Shown here in pieces: positions 25,196-34,490 of a stretch of DNA of 64,000 nt. Below the pieces are notes generated by a model that searched no databases, was not told the origin of the DNA, and saw nothing but the letters and a program-made list of their open reading frames with translations. Position numbers and translations under genes: made by a program. The stretch comes from Roseibium sediminis (GTDB lineage Bacteria > Pseudomonadota > Alphaproteobacteria > Rhizobiales > Stappiaceae): contig NZ_VXDB01000008.1 in the NCBI RefSeq assembly GCF_008711325.1, positions 155,428 through 219,427 on the forward strand, read 5' to 3'. The first letter of the stretch is position 1. Each line of letters begins with the position of its first letter.

Positions 25196-25212
25196 ACCCG
25201 CTGCGTGCGGGT
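25196..25212 (-). terminator. probable terminator of the diguanylate cyclase gene
   Basis: On the minus strand ACCCGC-ACGCA-GCGGGT is followed by GTTTTCATTTT, about 37 bases after the stop at 25249. The stem is short. Confidence 0.6.
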
Positions 25213-25248
25213 CTATTGGGGGCTTAGAGGTATTAAAGGGAAATCGTT

Positions 25249-26166
25249 TCAGGCAGACCGCAGTTCCAGCTTGACGGGCTTGGATCCCGCGCGTTTGCCA
25301 ATGCAAACCCTGTTGCGGCCGCTTTCCTTGGCCCGGTAAAGGGCCTCATCGGCATAGCCATAGAGCTCATCGATGTTGAACGCCACTTCCGCCGGCTTGA
25401 AGGCAAGTCCGATACTGACTGTGAACTTGATCTTCTTGCCCTGAAAGTCCACTTCAATCTGCTGAACAGCCTCACGAAAACGCTCCGCTGCCCGCAGGCC
25501 GAGTGCTTCAGGCGTGTCATGCAGATAGATCGCGAATTCCTCACCGCCCAAACGGCTGACCAACCCGATATTCTGGTCCTTGAGCTTGGTAGCCGTCGCC
25601 ACGAGAGCCATGTCGCCAGCCTGATGGCCATAGGTGTCATTCACGCTCTTGAAGTGGTCGATATCAAGGATCAGCAAACAGGAATCCATGCCGCCCGGAA
25701 GTTTTCCAACTTCCTCCATGAAACAACGGCGATTGCGCAATTTTGTAAGCGGATCGCGCGTCGCGTAGAAGCGCAGTTCCTGCTGGGCAGAGAGCATCTT
25801 CTGTGCGGAGCGCATCTTGGCATAGAGTTCTTCGGCAACCGGAGGCTTGCGGATGAAGTCGTCCGCGCCGCAGTCCAGCGCTTCGATTGCCTTGGACAAT
25901 TCAGTGCTGGATGACATGGCTATGATGTAAAGCGCCCGTGTTCCCCCGGCAAGCAAACGGGACTGCCAGACAAGATCCAGGCCGTGCATACCGTCCGTTT
26001 CGAAGCTTGTAAGCAGAATGACTGGGTTTTCTTCGGATTGTAGATAATCCAAAGCGTCCATTGCGGATGTAAAATACTTTGCTAAATAGCCTCGATCCTC
26101 AAGAATTTTCTTGAGGATTTTTTGCCCAATCGCGCTGGACTCCACTACGGCAATTTGAAGCTGCAT
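25249..26166 (-). CDS. diguanylate cyclase with degenerate receiver domain
   Basis: A 305-residue two-domain protein. The C-terminal GGDEF domain (about 135-295) contains LILDIDHFKSVNDTYGHQAG and RLGGEEFAIYL, so the catalytic GGEEF is intact for cyclic-di-GMP synthesis. The N-terminal CheY-like domain (1-115) keeps a typical fold pattern and a terminal Lys (DFIRKPP), but residue 53, where the phosphoacceptor Asp belongs, is Thr (VILLTSFETDG). The acidic pair after strand 1 is reduced to Glu-Ser. Phosphorylation is therefore unlikely. ATG 26166 is used because earlier codons add no receiver sequence. Confidence 0.88.
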   Translation of the reverse strand: MQLQIAVVESSAIGQKILKKILEDRGYLAKYFTSAMDALDYLQSEENPVILLTSFETDGMHGLDLVWQSRLLAGGTRALYIIAMSSSTELSKAIEALDCGADDFIRKPPVAEELYAKMRSAQKMLSAQQELRFYATRDPLTKLRNRRCFMEEVGKLPGGMDSCLLILDIDHFKSVNDTYGHQAGDMALVATATKLKDQNIGLVSRLGGEEFAIYLHDTPEALGLRAAERFREAVQQIEVDFQGKKIKFTVSIGLAFKPAEVAFNIDELYGYADEALYRAKESGRNRVCIGKRAGSKPVKLELRSA

Positions 26167-26323
26167 CAACCGCCCACACCACTTGCAAGAACATAACACA
26201 ACTACCGTAGGGTGAATTAGTGAATAAATCTTTCAACTTGCAGCGACTTTTTGGACATAAATGTCCTATACGGGAATCTACATACCCCGCAAGTCTTGCT
26301 TTCTCCAGGTGAAATACAGCCGC

Positions 26324-27181
26324 TCAGCGGACGTTTATATCCAAGCCCAAGTCAAGGATGGGAGCTGAATGGGTGATCCATCCGCTTGAGATGAGATCCA
26401 CACCACTTTCGGCAACGGCCCTTACGGTATCAAGCTCAATTCCACCTGATGCTTCGAGCAGCACCTGCCCGTCAGCCATCTTCACGGCCTGCGCCAACTG
26501 ACTTAGTGTCATGTTGTCCAGCATGATCACATCAGGACGTTCCGGCAGGGCTTCTTCAAGCTGCTCCAACGTGTCGACTTCGAGTTCGATCTTGACCAGA
26601 TGACCTGCAAAGGCCTTGGCAGCGCGAACGGCGGCCACGACACCACCGGCCACAGCCACGTGATTGTCCTTGATCAGGATCGCGTCATCCAGACCAAAGC
26701 GGTGGTTCATGCCGCCGCCGCAGCGCACGGCATATTTTTCGAATGCGCGCAGGCCCGGCGTGGTCTTGCGGGTGCAGACGATATGCGCCTTGGTGTGGGC
26801 AATGGCCTTGGCAAACCGCGATGTTGCCGTGGCTATTCCTGAAAGATGGCACGCATAGTTCAAGGCAACACGTTCTGCCGACAGGATTGACCGGGCAGAT
26901 CCTGAGATCCGTGCAACAACGGTCCCTGCGCCAAGTTCCGCCCCATCTTCCAGCTCGGCAGTGAACTGAAGGTTCTTGTCTGTCTGCCGGAATGCGCTTT
27001 CCGCAAGCCCGATGCCGGACAGAACTCCAGCTTTGCGCGCAACCATAAGCGCTTCTGCTTGCGCCGTTGCAGGCAAGGTCGCCTGACTGGTCACGTCGCC
27101 TGCCCGCCCCCAATCCTCAAGGAGAGCTTCCTTCACCTTGTCATCAATCATCAAGGTGGGCAGGACTGGGAGATTGGACAT
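26324..27181 (-). CDS. nadC: nicotinate-nucleotide pyrophosphorylase (carboxylating) NadC
   Basis: NadC converts quinolinate and PRPP to nicotinate mononucleotide in de novo NAD synthesis. The 285-residue protein contains the N-terminal [11 protein letters not shown] (about 22-32), [13 protein letters not shown] (about 105-117) and the core [21 protein letters not shown], followed by [15 protein letters not shown] (about 158-172). The terminal [10 protein letters not shown] and [10 protein letters not shown] close the barrel. It begins 25 bases after nadB and is the last gene of nadA-nadB-nadC. Confidence 0.96.
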   Translation of the reverse strand: MSNLPVLPTLMIDDKVKEALLEDWGRAGDVTSQATLPATAQAEALMVARKAGVLSGIGLAESAFRQTDKNLQFTAELEDGAELGAGTVVARISGSARSILSAERVALNYACHLSGIATATSRFAKAIAHTKAHIVCTRKTTPGLRAFEKYAVRCGGGMNHRFGLDDAILIKDNHVAVAGGVVAAVRAAKAFAGHLVKIELEVDTLEQLEEALPERPDVIMLDNMTLSQLAQAVKMADGQVLLEASGGIELDTVRAVAESGVDLISSGWITHSAPILDLGLDINVR

Positions 27182-27206
27182 TCAAACGTCTCCGGCATAC
27201 GCGGGG

Positions 27207-28811
27207 TCAGGCAGGTTCCTGGGCGATGGAACGCGAAACCTCGTTCACATCGGCAAGGGTCATGTAGGAGCGATGTTGCTGGGCGGCATCCTCATTGGGA
27301 TAGTCGGACCGGCAATGGCCACCACGGCTTTCCGTGCGCAGCAAGGCGGCGGTGGCGACGATCCGCCCGGCAAGCATCATGTTTTTGATGGATTCGCGCA
27401 CGCAGACTTTTTCGACCCTGGAAATGTCACGCAGCGCCTGCTTGAGGCTTTCCTCGCTGCGCACAACGCCCACATTGCGGGACATCGTTTCGCGCAGGAT
27501 CGAAATCGCATCGCGCTCCTCGACATTTCGTCGGCTCGGCAAGCCGATAGCCTCATCCATCTCGGCCCAGTGGGTAGCCCGAGGTGTCGGCATCAGACCC
27601 TGAATGTCCTCGGCAATGCGGGCTGCAAAGACGACGGCTTCCAGAAGCGAGTTGGATGCAAGCCGGTTTGCGCCGTGTGCGCCAGTGGAGGCCACCTCGC
27701 CAGCCGCCCAAAGACCATCCAGTGATGTACGCCCGTTGGCATCGGTCAGGATACCGCCCATGTGATAATGCTCGGCAGGAGCGACCGGTATAGGCTGGGT
27801 TACCGGGTCTATTCCGGCTTCCTTGCAGGCGGCATGGACCGTGGGGAACAGGCTTTCAAAGCGGTCACCAATCGCCTTGGTGCAATCGAGAAACGCTCCG
27901 CGCCCCGACACCACTTCCTCGTGGATCGCTCTGGCGACGATATCGCGCGGGGCCAGTTCGCAATCGGCATGAATGCCGACCATGAAACGATGTCCGGCAG
28001 AATTGATCAGCGTCGCTCCGTCACCGCGCAAGGCTTCGGTTGCCAGAGGTGCCGGATCCCGTCCGACATTGAGGGCCGTCGGGTGAAACTGAACGAACTC
28101 GGCATCCGCGATCACGGCACCAGCGCGCGCTGCCATGGCAAGCCCGTGTCCGTTGGCCTCGCCCGGATTGGTCGTGACCGCATAAAGGTGCCCGATGCCG
28201 CCTGAGGCCAGCACAACGGCCTTTGCCGGCAGGGCCAAACGGCGCAGGCCACCACGCTGACGGGTCAAGAGACCGGTGACATACCGACCCTCGGTCATCA
28301 GGCTTTCGCCCATGTAGCCTTCGATGATTCGAATGGACGGTGTCTCGCGGGCAGCCTTGATCAGAGCTCCCATGATGGCCGACCCCGCCATGTCGCCGCG
28401 CACGCGCACCACACGGTTTTCCGAATGGGCAGCTTCACGGGACAATTGCAGGCGGCCTTCCAGATCGCGATCAAAGGGAACGCCGAATTCCAGCAGGTCG
28501 CGCACCCGCTCCCCGGCCTCACGCGTCATCTGATCGACGATAGCCGGTTCGCAGATACCGCAGCCCGCTACAAGTGTATCGGCTGCATGCTTGTCGGCGG
28601 TGTCATGCTCGGAAACGGCGGCCGCGATGCCGCCCTGCGCCCAGACAGAAGACGCTCCCTGCCCGATCGGGGCATTGGAAACGATGGTGACAGGACGGGG
28701 GGCGAGTTTGAGGGCACAAAAGAGGCCGGCCAGCCCGCCTCCCAGAATGACGACGTCATCGACGTCCCTTCCCGTCAAAGCGGGCACGAAGTCAGCAACC
28801 GTAATGGCCAT
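27207..28811 (-). CDS. nadB: L-aspartate oxidase NadB
   Basis: NadB oxidises L-aspartate to iminoaspartate with FAD for quinolinate synthesis. ATG 28811 gives a 534-residue protein beginning [14 protein letters not shown]; a GTG at 28868 would add 19 residues not typical of the family. [15 protein letters not shown] (about 20-34) is the dinucleotide-binding motif, [14 protein letters not shown] the FAD loop, [10 protein letters not shown] the substrate region, and [10 protein letters not shown] and [12 protein letters not shown] the succinate-dehydrogenase-family motifs. It lies between nadA (74-base gap) and nadC (25-base gap). Confidence 0.96.
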   Translation of the reverse strand: MAITVADFVPALTGRDVDDVVILGGGLAGLFCALKLAPRPVTIVSNAPIGQGASSVWAQGGIAAAVSEHDTADKHAADTLVAGCGICEPAIVDQMTREAGERVRDLLEFGVPFDRDLEGRLQLSREAAHSENRVVRVRGDMAGSAIMGALIKAARETPSIRIIEGYMGESLMTEGRYVTGLLTRQRGGLRRLALPAKAVVLASGGIGHLYAVTTNPGEANGHGLAMAARAGAVIADAEFVQFHPTALNVGRDPAPLATEALRGDGATLINSAGHRFMVGIHADCELAPRDIVARAIHEEVVSGRGAFLDCTKAIGDRFESLFPTVHAACKEAGIDPVTQPIPVAPAEHYHMGGILTDANGRTSLDGLWAAGEVASTGAHGANRLASNSLLEAVVFAARIAEDIQGLMPTPRATHWAEMDEAIGLPSRRNVEERDAISILRETMSRNVGVVRSEESLKQALRDISRVEKVCVRESIKNMMLAGRIVATAALLRTESRGGHCRSDYPNEDAAQQHRSYMTLADVNEVSRSIAQEPA

Positions 28812-28885
28812 GGGCGTAGTCCTGCAAACGCAGTCAGAAATGCGCTGCCCGGCCGCCCGGGCAGTCACAGGGTACCGGCGGCTGA

Positions 28886-29968
28886 TCAGCTGTTCAGATT
28901 GATCATCCGTTCTACGGCTGTCCGGGCTTTTTCTGCAATAGCCGGATCGACAATTACTTCCTCTTTCATCTCAAGAAGCGTGTCGAGGATCTTGGACAGC
29001 GTGATCCGCTTCATGTGCGGGCAGAGGTTGCACGGGCGAATGTAGCTCACACCCGGTGTCTCGCTGGCGACATTGTCGGCCATGGAGCATTCGGTGATCA
29101 TCATCACCTTCGCCGGACGCTTGGTCTTCACCCAGTCGATCATATGCGCCGTTGAGCCTGCAAAGTCCGCCTCGGCCACGACTTCCGGCGGGCACTCGGG
29201 GTGGGCGATGATCTTCACGTCGGGTTCGATCTGGCGATAGTCGCGCAGCTCCTGTGCCGTGAAGCGCTCATGCACCTCGCACGCACCATCCCATACCAGA
29301 ACTTCCACATCGGTCTTGTTACCGACATTGGCAGCCAGATACTTGTCCGGGATAAGGAACACCTTGTCGACGCCGAAGCTTTCGACGACCTGCAGCGCAT
29401 TGGACGACGTGCAGCAGATGTCGCACTCGGCCTTCACGTCGGCAGACGTGTTCACATAAGTGATGATCGGAATGCCGGGATTGCGCTCGCGCAGGGCGCG
29501 CACATCTGCACCGGTGATGGATTCTGCCAGCGAACAGCCAGCCTTCATGTCCGGAATGAGAACCGTCTTTTCCGGGCTGAGGATCTTGGATGTCTCGGCC
29601 ATGAAGTGCACACCGCATTGCACGATGACATCAGCATCGGTGCGCGTTGCCTCGATGGCGAGCTGCAGACTGTCCCCCACGATGTCGGCAACACCGTGAT
29701 AGATATCCGGCGTCATGTAGTTATGCGCCAGAATAACTGCGTTCCGCTCCTTCTTGAGCTTGTTGATCGCGTGGATCATCGGCGCAAGAACGGCCCATTC
29801 GATTTCAGGGATGAAGTGCTTCACCTTCTCGTAGACCGGAGCGGTTGCTTCGCGGACTTCGGCAGTGAAGGACAGGTCCGGCCGCGCAATGGGAGCGAAA
29901 CGACCAGATGGGCCAACTCCGGCTTCCGGATTGAAACGACGCTCGGCGGCTGCTTGGTTCAGGGTCAT
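28886..29968 (-). CDS. nadA: quinolinate synthase NadA
   Basis: NadA is a [4Fe-4S] enzyme that condenses iminoaspartate with dihydroxyacetone phosphate to quinolinate. ATG 29968 follows GGGAGG by six bases and gives 360 residues; the longer frame (30055) would run through the operator. Cluster cysteines are visible in VQCGVHFM (about 117), [10 protein letters not shown] (about 206) and PCNLCPHMK (about 305). [16 protein letters not shown] carries substrate-binding His and Tyr. It is the first gene of nadABC. The palindrome TGCTCACTTTGAGCA lies 35 bases before the start. Confidence 0.96.
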   Translation of the reverse strand: MTLNQAAAERRFNPEAGVGPSGRFAPIARPDLSFTAEVREATAPVYEKVKHFIPEIEWAVLAPMIHAINKLKKERNAVILAHNYMTPDIYHGVADIVGDSLQLAIEATRTDADVIVQCGVHFMAETSKILSPEKTVLIPDMKAGCSLAESITGADVRALRERNPGIPIITYVNTSADVKAECDICCTSSNALQVVESFGVDKVFLIPDKYLAANVGNKTDVEVLVWDGACEVHERFTAQELRDYRQIEPDVKIIAHPECPPEVVAEADFAGSTAHMIDWVKTKRPAKVMMITECSMADNVASETPGVSYIRPCNLCPHMKRITLSKILDTLLEMKEEVIVDPAIAEKARTAVERMINLNS

Positions 29969-30002
29969 GATGACCTCCCTGATATCAAACGGAACACTCT
30001 TT

Positions 30003-30017
30003 TGCTCACTTTGAGCA
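30003..30017. promoter_or_regulatory. candidate NadQ operator, proximal site
   Basis: TGCTCA-CTT-TGAGCA is a perfect 6+6 inverted repeat, 35 bases before the nadA start and within the sequence ACTCTTTTGCTC that recurs 59 bases further upstream. It fits the palindromic operators expected for the alphaproteobacterial NAD regulator. Confidence 0.7.
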
Positions 30018-30061
30018 TATTCGACACAAAAGAAAACGGGCACTACGCCCTTCAACTCTTT

Positions 30062-30076
30062 TGCTCGACATGAGGT
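30062..30076. promoter_or_regulatory. candidate NadQ operator, distal degenerate copy
   Basis: TGCTCGACATGAGGT keeps TGCTC and TGAG at the spacing of the proximal site and shares the preceding ACTCTTT. It lies exactly 59 bases upstream of it. It looks like a weaker second half of a tandem pair. Confidence 0.5.
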
Positions 30077-30224
30077 TATATAAGTGGCCCAACCCCAAAA
30101 ATCCAGCGCAAATTGGGATTCCGGGGAAAATATTACAAGGCCCTTTTTGTTTCAGATGCTTACCGGTCCGCTGGCAAAGATTCTCTGAAATTCCGTCAGG
30201 TTTCCGGAAACACATCAATCACCT

Positions 30225-30238
30225 TGATCAATTGATCA
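30225..30238. promoter_or_regulatory. 14-bp perfect palindrome upstream of the MFS gene
   Basis: TGATCAATTGATCA lies 57 bases before the MFS start codon, in an otherwise AT-rich promoter region. It also reads as two tandem TTGATCA copies. It is a plausible operator, but no regulator gene is adjacent. Confidence 0.45.
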
Positions 30239-30294
30239 GAAAAAATCGCTTTTCCAAATAATAACAGCAGCATACCCTCCGGCAACTTTCATGG

Positions 30295-31533
30295 ATGGTT
30301 CCGACAATGACATCTTCAACACTCCGTGCACGCCCCAATGTTCCCTTGGTCATCGTCTGCGGCTGCCTGATCGCACTGCTATCCTTTGGACCGCGCTCCA
30401 CAATGGGCTTCTTCTTTCAGCCGATGACCGAGGCGAGAGACTGGAGCCGCGAAATCTTCGCGCTCGCCATTGCCATCCAGAACCTGATCTGGGGCGCAGC
30501 GCAGCCCTTTGCCGGAATGATGGCCGACCGTTTCGGGACCTGGAAGACACTCACGCTTGGCGCGGTGCTTTATGCCTCAGGTCTCTACCTGATGACGGAT
30601 GCAGAAACGCCGCTGGCGCTGCACATGACAGCGGGCGTTCTGGTCGGGCTCGGGATTGCCTTCTCGTCCTTCTCGCTGGTCATCGCGGCCTTTGGCCGGG
30701 TTGTGTCGCCGGAGCAAAGATCCATCGCCTTCGGGATCGGCACGGCCTCCGGATCGCTCGGACAGTTCGTGTTTGCGCCGCTTGGCACGTCCCTGATCGC
30801 AAGCATGGGGTGGCAGGATACCTTGATCATCTTCTCCGGCCTGATGGTTGCCGTGCCCATTCTCGGAATGGCGCTGAGGGGCAAGCCAGACACCAGTACG
30901 GCCTCCCCGGCTGTTGCCAACCAGAAAATGGGGGCCGCCATCGCCGAAGCCTTTGGCACGCGCGGCTACATATTGCTGACCTTCGGCTTTTTCGTCTGTG
31001 GCTTTCACGTGGCCTTCATCACGGTCCACTTGCCGCCCTATATCTCCGACCTTGGCCTTGATCCCACCTGGGGCGGCACGGCGATTGCCCTGATCGGCCT
31101 CTTCAACATCGCGGGATCGCTCATCTCCGGATATGTGGGCGGGCGTTATTCCAAGCCCATCTTCCTGTCGCTGATTTATCTCGCCCGAGCCGTTGCCATC
31201 ACGATATTCATCATGGTTCCGGCAACCCCGTTCACGGTGCTCACCTTCTCCGCCGTGATGGGTCTGCTGTGGCTGTCGACCGTGCCGCCGACGTCAGGAC
31301 TTGTGGCGGTGATGTTCGGCCCGCGCTACATGGCCACCCTCTTCGGCTTCGTGTTCTTCTCCCACCAGGTCGGTTCCTTCCTCGGCGTCTGGCTGGGCGG
31401 CAAACTCTATGATGAAACCGGGTCTTATGATGCGATCTGGTGGCTCGGCATCGCCCTCGGCATCTTCGCCGCCGTCGTCCACTGGCCGATCAAGGAACAG
31501 CCGGTTCCACGTCTTGCAGAAGCTGCGGAATAG
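30295..31533 (+). CDS. MFS transporter
   Basis: A 412-residue major facilitator with about 12 hydrophobic segments. GMMADRFGTWKTL (about 73-85) is the loop 2-3 motif A, and SGYVGGRYSKP (about 279-289) is its counterpart in the second half. The N-terminal STMGFFFQPM and late VVHWPIKEQP are reminiscent of the oxalate/formate antiporter (OFA) and YbfB-type groups, so a carboxylate is a reasonable but unproven substrate. It is monocistronic and divergent from nadA over a 326-base gap. The start could also be ATG 30307. Confidence 0.87.
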   Translation: MVPTMTSSTLRARPNVPLVIVCGCLIALLSFGPRSTMGFFFQPMTEARDWSREIFALAIAIQNLIWGAAQPFAGMMADRFGTWKTLTLGAVLYASGLYLMTDAETPLALHMTAGVLVGLGIAFSSFSLVIAAFGRVVSPEQRSIAFGIGTASGSLGQFVFAPLGTSLIASMGWQDTLIIFSGLMVAVPILGMALRGKPDTSTASPAVANQKMGAAIAEAFGTRGYILLTFGFFVCGFHVAFITVHLPPYISDLGLDPTWGGTAIALIGLFNIAGSLISGYVGGRYSKPIFLSLIYLARAVAITIFIMVPATPFTVLTFSAVMGLLWLSTVPPTSGLVAVMFGPRYMATLFGFVFFSHQVGSFLGVWLGGKLYDETGSYDAIWWLGIALGIFAAVVHWPIKEQPVPRLAEAAE

Positions 31534-31591
31534 TTGGGAGCCCAAACATCGGTCTGGTGAAATCGTCAGCCTTGTGGCTGTGTTTCCTTTA

Positions 31592-31754
31592 GTCATTCCG
31601 GACGAGAGCAGCGAAGCTGCCCGAAGATCCGGAATCCAGCGCATCAGCATGAGCACAAGCGAATGCAATACCAAATTGTTTGGCCACGCTGCGCGTGAAT
31701 GATGTCTGGATTCCAGATCATCGCTTCACATGCGTTCAGCTTGTCTGGAATGAC
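31592..31754. repeat. palindromic intergenic repeat element (two inverted hairpin arms)
   Basis: The element opens with GTCATTCCGGAC and closes with its near inverse complement GTCTGGAATGAC. Arm 1 (31592-31639) can fold through ATTCCGGA and TCCGGAAT; arm 2 (31706-31754) through ATTCCAGA and TCTGGAAT. The arms are inverted to each other with about 65 bases between. This is the usual build of short dispersed palindromic units in alphaproteobacterial genomes. No second copy is in the window. Confidence 0.65.
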
Positions 31755-31946
31755 AAAGGAACTGCGTTATTTTTCATGAGACCCACTACAATCTCGGTCT
31801 CTGGTCGCCCGTCGTTCCTATAACATGGAAGATTGCTGGAATTGTCATTAATTCAGCATCTTACACTCAATATATGAAAACCAAACGGACAGCAGAGGCT
31901 AAAGACCGAGCATGACGATGATGGCAAAGGAAGCGGGCTCAACGCG

Positions 31947-32111
31947 TCACTTGCCAAGCGTTTTCATCGTGGCAGCGAAACACTTGTTGTTGGCCTTGAC
32001 GATCTCGCGAATGGGCCTGTGTCCGCTTTCGAGATCACCATCACGCGGAGAAACAGCCGGAACGTCCGGCTGCTGATCAGCGGATGCCGAGTCGTCTTTC
32101 TTCGGTTTCAT
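31947..32111 (-). CDS. candidate 54-residue protein downstream of glyS
   Basis: ATG 32111 is preceded by AGGA ten bases earlier and runs 54 codons to TGA at 31947. The product starts MKPKKDDSASADQQPDVPAV and ends with a better-ordered IREIVKANNKCFAATMKTLG. It lies 76 bases after the glyS stop on the same strand and could be its operon partner. I recognise no family. The rest of the region 31534-31946 contains only the repeat element and AT-rich DNA. Confidence 0.45.
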   Translation of the reverse strand: MKPKKDDSASADQQPDVPAVSPRDGDLESGHRPIREIVKANNKCFAATMKTLGK

Positions 32112-32187
32112 GACTGATCCTGTTCACTTGGCTGGCGCCGAGTGTAGTCTATCTGCTCGCAGGACCCAAACCGAGGGCGAAAATGCC

Positions 32188-34281
32188 CTATCCCGCTACC
32201 TTCGAAAAATCTGCAACCACATGCGTTGCGTTGCGGATTTCGGCGAGGAGCTGCAGGCGGTTCTTGCGCAGGGCGGGATCGTCGGCATTTACCAGAATGT
32301 CCTCGAAGAACTTGTCGACCGGCGGGCGCAGCTTCGACAGAGCGGCCATGGCGCCTTCGAAGTCTTCGCTTGCAACTGCACTTTCAGCCGCCGCGCGGGC
32401 CGTATCGATGGCGGCAGCCAGATCGATTTCAGCCTGCTCCTTGAAGTGGTCGGCATGCGGACGGCCCTCGACCGGCGCACCGTCCTTCTTTTCCTCGGCG
32501 CGCAGAATGTTGACCGCACGCTTGTAACCAGCGAGCAGGTTTGCCCCGTCATCGGAAGAGACAAACGAGCCCAACGCTTCCACACGCTTGACGACCAACA
32601 GCAGGTCATCCTGTCCACCGAGCGCAAACACGGCGTCAATCAAGTCGTGCCGCGCGCCTTCATCCTTCAGGTGGACCTTCAGGCGGTCCGCGAAGAAGGA
32701 CAGGAGGTCGTCTACCAGCGCCTTGGCTTCGGCAGAAGCCAGCTCCGGCTTGATCTGGCGAAGACTTTCGGTCAGCTTTCCGCCAAGCGGCAGGCGCAGA
32801 TTGTTTTCCAGCGCGATGCGGATCACGCCGAGAGCGGCGCGGCGCAGGGCAAACGGATCCTTGGAGCCTGTCGGCTTTTCGTCAATCGCCCAGAACCCGG
32901 CCAGAAGATCGAGCTTGTCGGCAAGGGCGGCGGCTACAGCGACCGGATCGGTCGGCACGCTGTCACTTGGCCCCTGCGGGCGATAGTGATCCTCAATGGC
33001 AATGGCGACGCTTTCGTCCTCGCCCTGCTTGGTCGCATAGGTGCGGCCCATGAGACCCTGCAATTCAGGGAACTCGTAGACCATCTGCGAAACGAGGTCG
33101 GCCTTGGCGAGACGTGCGGCGCGAACGGCCTTGTCCTTGTCGGCACCGACAATCGGGGCCAGCTCGGCGGCAAGGGCCTCCAGACGCTTCACGCGTTCGC
33201 CTTGCGTGCCCAGCTTTTCGTGGAACACGATGCTGTCGAGCTTGGGCAGGTTGCTGTCGAGCCTGGTCTTCAGATCCGTTTCCCAGAAGAAGCGGGCATC
33301 GGACAGACGGGCACGAATGACCTTCTCGTTTCCGGCCACGATCAGCTTGCCGCCATCCGGGGCTATGATGTTGGAGACAAGAATGAACTTGTTCGCAAGA
33401 CGACCCGTTTTCGGGTCTTTCATCACGAAGCATTTCTGGTTCGCGCGAATGGTCAGGCGAATGCACTCGTCCGGGATTTCCAGAAAGGCTTCGTCAAAGG
33501 AGCCGGTCAGAACGACCGGCCACTCGACCAGACCGGCAACTTCTTCCAGAAGACCGGCATCCTCGACCAGCTCAAGGCCCAGCGCCAATGCACGGTCTTT
33601 TGCGTCAGCGAGGATCATGTCCTTGCGACGATCGGCATCCAGCACGACCTTGTGCTTCTCCAGCTGCGTCGCATAATCATCAAGGCGGCGCACCTTGAAC
33701 GCTTCGCCGGCCAGAAAGCGGTGACCACGGGTCATGTTTCCGGCAACAATGCCCTCGACCTCAAAGCCAATGACATCCGGTTCTTCGGTTTCCGGTCCGA
33801 AGGTAGCGATGATGGAATGCAACGGGCGGACCCAGCGCATGGAGCCTGAGCCCCATTTCATCGATTTCGGCCACGGGAAATTGCGCACGATACCCGGCAT
33901 GAAGTCTGCGATGATTTCCTTGGCATCGCGGCCCGGCTTTTCGATCACGGCCACATAGAAGTCACCCTTTTTGGGATCGTTCTGAATGGTTGCCTCGTCG
34001 ATCGAGCTCAGGCCTGCGCCGCGCAGGAAGCCTTCCAGCGCCTTTTCCGGCGATCCAACACGCGGACCCTTGCGCTCCTCACGGGTCGCGGCTGATCCGG
34101 CCGGAACACCTGCCACATGCAATGCAAGACGGCGCGGGGTGAAATAGGCCTTTGCGCCTTCATAAGGCAGACCCGCATCCACAAGCGCGTTGGTCACCAG
34201 AGACTTCAGGTCCTCAGCCGCACGCCGCTGCATGCGAGCCGGGATTTCCTCGCTGAAAAACTCAAGCAGGAGATCGGGCAT
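32188..34281 (-). CDS. glyS: glycine--tRNA ligase beta subunit
   Basis: GlyS with GlyQ forms the alpha2-beta2 bacterial glycyl-tRNA synthetase; the beta subunit holds tRNA-binding and HD-like domains. ATG 34281 gives [18 protein letters not shown], the standard N-terminus, and 697 residues, the normal length. Recognisable blocks are [10 protein letters not shown] (about 50), [12 protein letters not shown] (about 135) and [17 protein letters not shown] (about 420). The C-terminal anticodon-binding region ends [19 protein letters not shown]. It is separated from glyQ by an opposed GGDEF-EAL gene, which is unusual for this pair. Confidence 0.96.
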   Translation of the reverse strand: MPDLLLEFFSEEIPARMQRRAAEDLKSLVTNALVDAGLPYEGAKAYFTPRRLALHVAGVPAGSAATREERKGPRVGSPEKALEGFLRGAGLSSIDEATIQNDPKKGDFYVAVIEKPGRDAKEIIADFMPGIVRNFPWPKSMKWGSGSMRWVRPLHSIIATFGPETEEPDVIGFEVEGIVAGNMTRGHRFLAGEAFKVRRLDDYATQLEKHKVVLDADRRKDMILADAKDRALALGLELVEDAGLLEEVAGLVEWPVVLTGSFDEAFLEIPDECIRLTIRANQKCFVMKDPKTGRLANKFILVSNIIAPDGGKLIVAGNEKVIRARLSDARFFWETDLKTRLDSNLPKLDSIVFHEKLGTQGERVKRLEALAAELAPIVGADKDKAVRAARLAKADLVSQMVYEFPELQGLMGRTYATKQGEDESVAIAIEDHYRPQGPSDSVPTDPVAVAAALADKLDLLAGFWAIDEKPTGSKDPFALRRAALGVIRIALENNLRLPLGGKLTESLRQIKPELASAEAKALVDDLLSFFADRLKVHLKDEGARHDLIDAVFALGGQDDLLLVVKRVEALGSFVSSDDGANLLAGYKRAVNILRAEEKKDGAPVEGRPHADHFKEQAEIDLAAAIDTARAAAESAVASEDFEGAMAALSKLRPPVDKFFEDILVNADDPALRKNRLQLLAEIRNATHVVADFSKVAG

Positions 34282-34490
34282 GGGAAGCACAAACCTTTTG
34301 GCAATACAGGGCAGATTTGCCCCGTTCAAACGTTGGAATGTCCGTTAGCAATTCGAAGGGAAAAAGTCACCCCCCGCCTTGGAGGATTGCGGCCCGCGGC
34401 AGTGGCCCAAACGAAGAACGCCTTCACCTTTCCTCAAGACTTAAATGGGAGCCTCCATAATAATCATGAAGTACTGAGTCACATATACCT

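Noticed and set aside
32110..33849. A 579-codon open frame opposite glyS
   Set aside because: It is antisense to conserved glyS motifs and reflects high GC codon use; no domain is recognisable.
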